A stretch of DNA of 10,953 nt from Leptofilum sp050292445 (lineage in GTDB: Bacteria > Chloroflexota > Anaerolineae > Promineifilales > Promineifilaceae), in contig JBNKLQ010000212.1 of assembly GCA_050292445.1 (NCBI GenBank), positions 1 through 10,953 of the forward strand, in the 5' to 3' direction. Under the pieces are notes generated by a model. The model was given only the letters and a program-made list of their open reading frames with translations, had not been told where the DNA came from and did no database searches. This document shows, in pieces, positions 6,612-10,953 of the stretch. Positions within the stretch are counted from its first letter, which is position 1. Each line of letters begins with the position of its first letter. The translations under genes were made by a program, and so were the position numbers.

Positions 6612-7815
6612 CGGCTGCCTCCACGGCGGGCAAGGGCAACTGCATAATCAATTTAGCCCCACCCTCATCAGCAGCGCCCAGCGTGAGCGCGCCGCCCAGC
6701 TGTTTGGCCCGTTCACGCAAACCAATCAGACCAAAACGGCCGTCTGCTACTTCATCCCCAATCCCTTGTCCATCATCAGAAACGGTGAGGGTGATATGGT
6801 TGGCATCGGCCGCAATCAGGAGCCGCGCCTGCTGCGCTTTGGCGTGTCGCTGCACGTTGGTTAGCGATTCTTGCGCCGCCCGATAAAGCGCCAGGCGATG
6901 CGCCTCTGGCAGCAGCGGCAGCTCTGCGGGCATGGTCAGCTCAACAGCGAGTCCAGTGGCCTCTTGAAACGTTTGCACCAGGTGGGTAACGGCCGTTGCC
7001 AAAGAGCCATTCAAAGCGGACGAAGCCTCTGGCGAACGCAGCGCAGACACCGTTTGCCGCAGCTCCGCCAGCGCTTGCTTAAGCTGACCGCGCATGGCCT
7101 CAATCATGCTAGCCGAACGCTCGGGCGCGGTGGGAATGAGCCTTTGGGCCCCTTCCAACTGCACCACCGCCACCGTTAGCCGGTGGCCCAGGGCGTCGTG
7201 CATTTCCCGCGCTAGTCGATTACGCTCCTCGGCCACAGCCAACTGCTGGGCCTGGCTGGTAAACGCTTGCAACTGTGTATGGGCTTCCTGCAATTCAGCC
7301 AAAAGCTGCTGGCTGTGCTGCCGCGCCTCATTGGCCTGGCGCAGTCCAGCACCAAATGTGCCAAAAAAGAGATAACCACCCACAATGGCAATCATGTCCA
7401 GAGGATCAACCACCCCAAGGGTAAAAACGCCAGCCAACCAGGTAACAACAGTAAACACGGCAATCCAAATGACGCCAGGGATCAGCGGCAAAAACAGCAT
7501 CGCCTGGGCACTCAAAATAAAGAAAAGGGTAGAAATATGGTTTACAGAAGTTGTGGGTACAAGGCCAGAAATGCCCAGAGCAATGATCACTTGAAACAGG
7601 AGGTAGAGATGCACGAGCAACGGCCGTTCTTCCAAAAAGGCATACACGCTCAGGCCCACAAAAAAGAGGCCAAACAGCACCAGGACCACTGTTCGGTTGG
7701 GATGGCCCGCCAGCTCAGGCAAAACAATCGCCAGAATGCCTAACCAGGTCAGGTAAGCCGCTGCGTTCAGCAGCCAAAAGCTGTAATTAGAGCGGTCGCG
7801 GATGGACTTTAACAT
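6604..7815 (-). CDS. NarL-type membrane sensor histidine kinase
   Basis: I use the ATG at 7815, giving 403 residues; a longer frame reaching 7899 would overlap the previous gene by 77 bases. The N-terminal half has about six membrane helices (roughly 12-34, 42-62, 67-88, 94-112, 114-135, 141-158) with short loops and no recognisable ligand domain, so it may sense the membrane itself. A short coiled linker leads to a HisKA_3 dimerisation domain with AEERNRLAREMHDALGH, phosphoacceptor H206. The ATPase domain has the N-box YRAAQESLTNVQRHAKA (N320), DDGQGIG (347-353) and GRFGLIGLRERA (359-370). It resembles DesK/LiaS-type kinases in layout. No good Shine-Dalgarno is visible, and it begins 7 bases after the ABA4-like stop, so translational coupling is likely. 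Three ACGGCCGT motifs lie within this CDS. Confidence 0.93.
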   Translation of the reverse strand: MLKSIRDRSNYSFWLLNAAAYLTWLGILAIVLPELAGHPNRTVVLVLFGLFFVGLSVYAFLEERPLLVHLYLLFQVIIALGISGLVPTTSVNHISTLFFILSAQAMLFLPLIPGVIWIAVFTVVTWLAGVFTLGVVDPLDMIAIVGGYLFFGTFGAGLRQANEARQHSQQLLAELQEAHTQLQAFTSQAQQLAVAEERNRLAREMHDALGHRLTVAVVQLEGAQRLIPTAPERSASMIEAMRGQLKQALAELRQTVSALRSPEASSALNGSLATAVTHLVQTFQEATGLAVELTMPAELPLLPEAHRLALYRAAQESLTNVQRHAKAQQARLLIAADANHITLTVSDDGQGIGDEVADGRFGLIGLRERAKQLGGALTLGAADEGGAKLIMQLPLPAVEAADA

Positions 7816-7822
7816 GAGTCGA

Positions 7823-8272
7823 TTATAAAGCAGAACGGCCGTCTGCCGAAAATTGGCGGGAAACGGTCGTACGTACCACCAAATACAGTAAAAAGCCAAT
7901 CGGCCCCAACATCAGCACCATAAACAGGATGGGTGAGATGAACCAGGCGGAGAGTTTGCGGGAACGGCCGTCCAGGTATACCCAACGCCCCACAAACAGA
8001 TCAAACGCCAGGAAATGCACCCAGGCAATGGTCGCGCCGATGGGATCGCCCAGCAAAGCGGCGATGCCAGTGAGGGTTGGATTGGAAACGGCCGTAAAGA
8101 TTTCACCGAATTGGGGTAGCACCAACACCGCGTACAACAACGCTGCCGGAACAGCAATCCACGGACCAGCCATCACACGTTCTGTGATGCGCCAGCGGGG
8201 CAAAAAGATGAGCAGCAGCCAGAACGGCATCACAAGCAGGCTGCTTAGGGAGAAAATGTTTTCTGGATTCAT
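7823..8272 (-). CDS. ABA4-like (DUF4281) integral membrane protein
   Basis: The 149 residues include four hydrophobic segments (about 7-25, 36-54, 80-98, 108-134). The family signature is WVHFLAFDLFVGRWVYLDGR (84-103) followed by LMLGPIGFLLYLVVR (120-134). This matches the ABA4-like family, whose plant member is needed for neoxanthin formation; bacterial members have no settled role. The start is the first in-frame ATG after a stop; the ribosome binding site is weak. It is directly followed by the histidine kinase (7 bases between stop and ATG), so these genes with the response regulator probably form one unit. Three ACGGCCGT motifs are present, including one in the last codons. The family call is from recognised motifs; the function is unknown. 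Confidence 0.8.
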   Translation of the reverse strand: MNPENIFSLSSLLVMPFWLLLIFLPRWRITERVMAGPWIAVPAALLYAVLVLPQFGEIFTAVSNPTLTGIAALLGDPIGATIAWVHFLAFDLFVGRWVYLDGRSRKLSAWFISPILFMVLMLGPIGFLLYLVVRTTVSRQFSADGRSAL

Positions 8273-8337
8273 GATTTAAGACCAATACCTTTCAAATAAG
8301 GTGAAGTGAGCATCCTCAGAGCGAACGGCTGAAGATT

Positions 8338-8823
8338 CTAGACGGTGACCGGCGCACGTCCACGCGCCTTTTCTGGATGTCGCATTTGCATGAGCGGAAT
8401 ACCGACGCCATAGGTAATAAACTCTTTCTCTGGAACAACTTCAATGAGACAGGAATCAGCCATCATGGCTTGATCGTCAGCCATTTGCTGGAAGACCGCC
8501 TTTAACAAAGTGTGTGAAACATCTGAAGTAGCGATGACACGAGCCTTGCCAGAAAATGTGATTGTGGCCGCTGGTATTTTAATCCAGGGCAGAAAGGGGA
8601 TTCGTTTGGCAATCGGAATCGTCATTGAGACATGAGGATTACCCCCGATGTGCCGTGCCTTCCAGGAATTTTTGCCGGTCCCAATGTACAGCTTATGATC
8701 CTGCACGATGTAGACAACGCCTACGGTGCGCGCCTCATTTTTTGCTGTTACCATGCCGATAACGGCAAATAGCTCTTTTTCAACCGCTTGCCAAACTTGT
8801 TCAGATTTCAATTGCAAAGTCAT
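8338..8823 (-). CDS. Pyridoxamine 5'-phosphate oxidase-like (split-barrel flavin-binding) protein
   Basis: I choose the ATG at 8823, giving 161 residues, because GGAGGAG lies just upstream; a longer frame extends through the intergenic hairpin and is not supported. The strand pattern VIGMVTAKNEARTVGVVYIVQDHKLYIGTGKNSWKARHIGGNPHVSMTI (residues 21-69, key positions T26, G35, S53, K55, N62, V65) is typical of PNPOx-like FMN or F420-binding split barrels. Residues 76-100 (PFLPWIKIPAATITFSGKARVI) form the rest of the barrel. The usual motifs that define true PdxH are absent, so a general flavin-dependent reductase or a heme/cofactor-binding stress protein is more likely. Cytoplasmic. It lies downstream of a membrane protein gene across a strong inverted repeat. 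Confidence 0.78.
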   Translation of the reverse strand: MTLQLKSEQVWQAVEKELFAVIGMVTAKNEARTVGVVYIVQDHKLYIGTGKNSWKARHIGGNPHVSMTIPIAKRIPFLPWIKIPAATITFSGKARVIATSDVSHTLLKAVFQQMADDQAMMADSCLIEVVPEKEFITYGVGIPLMQMRHPEKARGRAPVTV

Positions 8824-8857
8824 TTTGCTCCTCCATAATTTTTTAGATGGTTTGCCA

Positions 8858-8916
8858 AGATTGGACCAATTTTCTCTGGTGAAGAAATGTGCCTGAGCAA
8901 CAAATTGGTCCAATCT
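8858..8916. repeat. Perfect 15-bp inverted repeat in the leader of the PNPOx-like gene
   Basis: AGATTGGACCAATTT (8858-8872) is perfectly complementary to AAATTGGTCCAATCT (8902-8916), with a 29-base loop. Weaker pairing extends outward to about 8845 and 8930. It lies between the stop of the membrane protein gene (8928) and the start of the PNPOx-like gene (8823), on the transcribed strand of both. No T-run follows on the minus strand, so it is not a classic terminator. It could be an mRNA-processing or stability hairpin, or a mobile palindromic repeat. Confidence 0.7.
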
Positions 8917-8927
8917 CTTGAGACCAC

Positions 8928-9890
8928 CTATTTTTTCACAAAAACGGCCGTTCCCGCCAAACTCATCGTCGCCACCAAACCAGCCAACACAGCCAACGTC
9001 AGGCCATCCGGGGCGATGAGCGGCTGGGCACGCAGCGCCTGCCACAGCAGCAGCAGAACAAAACCCAGGTAGCCAAATCCACCGATGGCTACTAGCGCTG
9101 TGCGACGGCCGTCTGACAAACGTTTAGCAAAGCGCCGATTGACGAAGATGCCCAGCAGCGGAATCAGTTGCAGCGCGTGCAGCCCAATAAAATGCGCTGG
9201 ACGAATGTCGCCACCTTCAGTGCTCCAGCCAAGGAAGGGCAAACCAGGCCCGCCATCTTCCACGCCGACGCTGTGCGCACCAACGATGCTGACCGTCTCG
9301 CCAGCCTGCATGGCCGACAGTTGATCTGGTGTAGGCCGTGTCATCATGAAGCCCAAAATAGAGCCAACGGCCGTTACCAACAGCCCTAAACGCAAAGCCC
9401 AGGCAAACGGCCGATTGTCCATCTTTTGCCGCATGAGCAGAACGGCCGTAATTATATTCATCACCCAAATCACCAACACAAACGTGCCCATTAGGGAGAA
9501 AATCGCGCCGTCAAAGGCTGTGCCCACATTAAAATGGCTGCGCACGCCGCGCGCTGCCTGCATAAAAATGCCCACAATTTCCACAAAAAAGCCCAGCGCC
9601 GTCAGGCCACCAATCCAGCGCACCAGTCGGGGGTAACCTTCTACGTAACTTAGCAGCCAGGCCAACGTGCCGGTGTACAGCGTGATGGAAATAGCAAACT
9701 TCATCGGCTTCACCCAGGCGGGTGCGCCGATTATCAGTCGGGAATCAAAAATGGACAGCATTATCGTGGCCACAAACAGAATCAAACTGCCAACGACAGA
9801 CCAGGTTAAAAATCGGTCGGTGCCAAAAACACGCCGCCATAGCTCCGTCTCGTTTAAATTTTTCTCTACTTGGGTTGTCAGGGTACTCAT
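8928..9890 (-). CDS. Eight-helix integral membrane protein of unknown function
   Basis: I use the ATG at 9890 (GGAGGT 7 bases upstream), giving 320 residues; a GTG at 9905 would be inside that site. Hydrophobic segments near 29-48, 62-82, 93-112, 126-152, 164-184, 231-250, 264-284 and 297-316 suggest eight membrane helices. The loop after helix 5 (185-230) is long and glycine-rich (GAHSVGVEDGGPGLPFLGW). The following helix carries two histidines (H233, H238) in PAHFIGLHALQLIPLLG, which suggests metal or heme contact, though this is only inference. I do not recognise a named family. Four ACGGCCGT motifs are present (8944, 9105, 9367, 9442). Confidence 0.75.
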   Translation of the reverse strand: MSTLTTQVEKNLNETELWRRVFGTDRFLTWSVVGSLILFVATIMLSIFDSRLIIGAPAWVKPMKFAISITLYTGTLAWLLSYVEGYPRLVRWIGGLTALGFFVEIVGIFMQAARGVRSHFNVGTAFDGAIFSLMGTFVLVIWVMNIITAVLLMRQKMDNRPFAWALRLGLLVTAVGSILGFMMTRPTPDQLSAMQAGETVSIVGAHSVGVEDGGPGLPFLGWSTEGGDIRPAHFIGLHALQLIPLLGIFVNRRFAKRLSDGRRTALVAIGGFGYLGFVLLLLWQALRAQPLIAPDGLTLAVLAGLVATMSLAGTAVFVKK

Positions 9891-9929
9891 TTTCTTTACC
9901 TCCACAGTAAATTATCAATTGTTGAAATC

Positions 9930-9960
9930 GGTATCTTTACTGTACGGGAGGTAAAGTCAC
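9930..9960 (-). promoter_or_regulatory. Candidate promoter with dyad in a 19-bp spacer, upstream of the eight-helix protein gene
   Basis: On the minus strand GTGACT (9960-9955) and GATACC (9935-9930) are 19 bases apart and enclose the dyad CTTTAC-N10-GTAAAG (9935-9940, 9951-9956). The geometry is that of MerR-family operators, but both hexamers are poor matches, so this is tentative. A second 8-bp dyad, ACAGTAAA/TTTACTGT (9904-9911, 9936-9943), overlaps it. Confidence 0.35.
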
Positions 9961-10167
9961 ATGCGGCAGTGCCAGTCGTCACATGCCGGTCATATGACTG
10001 TTGAAGCATAAAACATGAAATGTCAGGGCCTTTCAGTAGTCAAAAAATAATGGGACGCAGATAAACAAAGATCAGCGTTTATCGGCGTTTATCAGCGTCC
10101 TATTTCATTTAGAAGTTAGACAACTGAAAAACCGTGCCTGAAAAATGATTCACCCCTGATCACATGC
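9957..10167. repeat. Three copies of TCACATGC plus a 10-bp palindrome
   Basis: TCACATGC occurs at 9957-9964, 9980-9987 and 10160-10167, in a 210-base intergenic stretch. The perfect palindrome GTCATATGAC lies at 9989-9998, close behind the second copy. These look like binding sites for a regulator acting on the downstream minus-strand gene. No regulator is identified. Confidence 0.4.
10053..10100. repeat. Hairpin repeat with three 10-bp tandem units
   Basis: The arms GGACGCAGATAAAC (10053-10066) and GTTTATCAGCGTCC (10087-10100) pair at 13 of 14 positions. Within it, three decamers run head to tail: ATCAGCGTTT, ATCGGCGTTT, ATCAGCGTCC (10071-10100). The sequence has the look of widespread intergenic repeats. 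It lies downstream of the CBS-domain gene on the minus strand and may stabilise or end its mRNA, but there is no T-run. Confidence 0.6.
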
Positions 10168-10182
10168 ATCACGTTTCAAGTA

Positions 10183-10953
10183 TCACGGATCAGTTATCAG
10201 GCTGCGCAACAGGCTGGCCCGGCCAAGCAAACCCAGCAAACGGCCGTCTTCATCCACCACCGGCAGCCGCTTCACCTCGTGCTGTACCATCAGGCGCAGC
10301 GCATCTGAGGGAGAAGCCGTGACAGGAATCGTAACAACGGGGGAGGACATCAAATCAACGGCCGTTTCGGAGGCGTCAAGCAAATCAGACGAGGTGGTTG
10401 CTGGCTGTCCGGTGACCAAACGACGCAGCCGGTCTAGCAAACCAGGATGCGCTTCTTTTTGACTGCGACGCAGCAGGTCGCCATCGGTAATGATGCCCAA
10501 AACACGCTGGGCGTCATCTACCACCACAGCGCGGCGACGGCGATTTTGTTCCAGCGCCTGCACAATCTCTTCCAACCGGGTTGCGGGCGACACGGTGGGC
10601 ACGTCGCGGTACATCAGTTCACGGATGGTCGCGCCAGTCGCCAGCGGCTCCGGTTCGATCTCGGCGGCAGGCTGATGATATTCCACGGAGCGCAAAATAT
10701 CTACGCGGCTGATCCAACCGGCTAAACGGCCGTTCTCATCCACAACAGGCAATCTTTTTAGATCATGCTGCGACATAGCTTGCACGGCCTGGCGCAACGG
10801 TGCCGTGGCCACGATGGTGATCACGATGGCTCCGACGATGACGACGCCAACCCAGTGGGGGAGCCCAAGGAGCGGCTCGACGAGCGAGCCCGCACCGTTC
10901 ATCTGCGGAATCAGGTAGCAGACGGAGACGACGAGCGTGGAAATGGCGGCAGC
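10183..10953 (-). CDS. CBS-domain protein with an aberrant, possibly chimeric N-terminus (partial at right edge)
   Basis: Reading from the first ATG at 10902 (239 residues), three CBS motifs follow: about 34-75 (LKRLPVVDENGRLAGWISRVDIL), 91-147 (MYRDVPTVSP ... VVDDAQRVLGIITDGDLLR) and 182-236 (LMSSPVVTIP ... VKRLPVVDEDGRLLGLLGRASLL). CBS domains bind adenosyl ligands and regulate enzymes, channels or signalling. The first motif lacks its N-terminal strand: the sequence before APLRQAVQAM is a membrane helix unrelated to CBS proteins (see 10804-10953). The frame stays open to the window edge, so the true start is unknown. The original protein may have carried an N-terminal partner domain. The three ACGGCCGT motifs (10240, 10358, 10726) are all in the CBS part. 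Confidence 0.75.
   Translation of the reverse strand, partial: AAAISTLVVSVCYLIPQMNGAGSLVEPLLGLPHWVGVVIVGAIVITIVATAPLRQAVQAMSQHDLKRLPVVDENGRLAGWISRVDILRSVEYHQPAAEIEPEPLATGATIRELMYRDVPTVSPATRLEEIVQALEQNRRRRAVVVDDAQRVLGIITDGDLLRRSQKEAHPGLLDRLRRLVTGQPATTSSDLLDASETAVDLMSSPVVTIPVTASPSDALRLMVQHEVKRLPVVDEDGRLLGLLGRASLLRSLITDP
10804..10953 (-). pseudogene. Fragment resembling an ActP-type cation/acetate symporter
   Basis: Translated from the right edge, these 50 codons read as AAISTLVVSVCYLIPQ, then MNGAGSLVEPLLGLP, then HWVGVVIVGAIVITIVAT. This matches the membrane-segment pattern of ActP-like sodium/solute symporters (the Q-M-x-G-A-G element and the following helix). Base composition is visibly richer in G+C, with many gac/gag/gcc codons, than in the CBS part. 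The switch to CBS sequence occurs at about 10803/10804, in frame. Either a recombined gene fusion or an assembly join at the contig end explains it. Confidence 0.6.

Larger units (their letters stand above)
669..10733. repeat. Highly over-represented palindrome ACGGCCGT (23 copies)
   Basis: Copies start at 669, 961, 1586, 1996, 2248, 3163, 4266, 4581, 4839, 6259, 6736, 6989, 7620, 7835, 7964, 8088, 8944, 9105, 9367, 9442, 10240, 10358 and 10726. About 0.2 copies would be expected in 11 kb near 50% G+C. The base before is A or T in 22 of 23 and the base after is never G; ten copies are AACGGCCGTT. All 23 lie inside coding regions, mostly read as Thr-Ala-Val or (Asn/Asp)-Gly-Arg. The behaviour recalls the cyanobacterial HIP1 octamer. 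Confidence 0.9.

Noticed and set aside
7816..7899. Longer histidine kinase frame starting at 7899
   Set aside because: It would overlap the ABA4-like gene by 77 bases and adds 28 residues that do not fit a membrane-sensor start; the ATG at 7815 directly precedes the first helix.
8307..8336. Weak stem-loop after the PNPOx-like gene (ATCCTCAG/CTGAAGAT)
   Set aside because: It has one mismatch in eight pairs and no T-run, too weak to call a terminator.
8824..9045. Upstream extension of the PNPOx-like frame
   Set aside because: It crosses the inverted repeat and the end of the membrane protein gene; a strong GGAGGAG site points to the ATG at 8823.
9948..10011. Sixteen-codon plus-strand ORF at 9961 with GGGAGG upstream
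   Set aside because: The apparent ribosome binding site is one arm of the regulatory dyad, and the peptide shows no recognisable feature.

Overview
The window looks like chromosomal DNA from an uncultured Chloroflexota-type bacterium (Anaerolineae/Caldilineae-like). This is inference: there is no marker gene. It rests on the secreted-protein style (a Thr/Pro-rich linker, a TYLPVAMNN-type segment, a CARDB domain, a tail-fibre chaperone domain on a secreted protein), on NarL-type signalling, and on a striking abundance of the palindrome ACGGCCGT. I count 23 copies, all inside genes, where about 0.2 would be expected by chance.

Layout, left to right. (1) 1-1536, minus strand: the first 16 codons of a MerR-family regulator behind a typical MerR promoter (19-bp spacer with a dyad), preceded by a class-III aminotransferase resembling EctB without ectA or ectC in view, and then a palindromic intergenic element. 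(2) 1537-2505, minus strand: a PadR-family regulator overlapping by ATGA a small membrane protein that looks like a 'permease prefix' domain without its permease. The PadR promoter is near consensus and carries an inverted repeat over its -10. (3) 2665-5805, plus strand: three tightly packed genes for exported proteins, namely a tail-fibre/S74 chaperone-like protein with a C-terminal coiled coil, a 606-residue Ig-like/CARDB repeat protein with paired cysteines, and a small tryptophan-rich protein. (4) 5870-5934: a double-hairpin repeat between convergent genes. (5) 5955-8272, minus strand: an ABA4-like membrane protein, a six-TM histidine kinase and a NarL/FixJ response regulator, tightly packed. 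(6) 8338-9890, minus strand: a PNPOx-like flavin-barrel protein and an eight-TM membrane protein, separated by a strong inverted repeat. (7) 9891-10182: intergenic DNA with regulatory-looking dyads and a hairpin repeat. (8) 10183-10953, minus strand: a CBS-domain protein whose N-terminus changes abruptly at about 10803 into a piece of an acetate/solute symporter. This may be a real fusion or, more likely, an assembly join at the contig edge.

How the genes may work together: the PadR pair is probably an autoregulated unit. The three exported proteins are probably co-transcribed and form or decorate a surface structure. The ABA4-like/kinase/regulator unit is a membrane-stress or light/carotenoid-related signalling candidate, which is speculative. 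The most notable items are the ACGGCCGT motif (comparable in behaviour to the cyanobacterial HIP1 palindrome), the non-phage S74-type exported operon, the ABA4-like/two-component linkage, and the chimeric right end.
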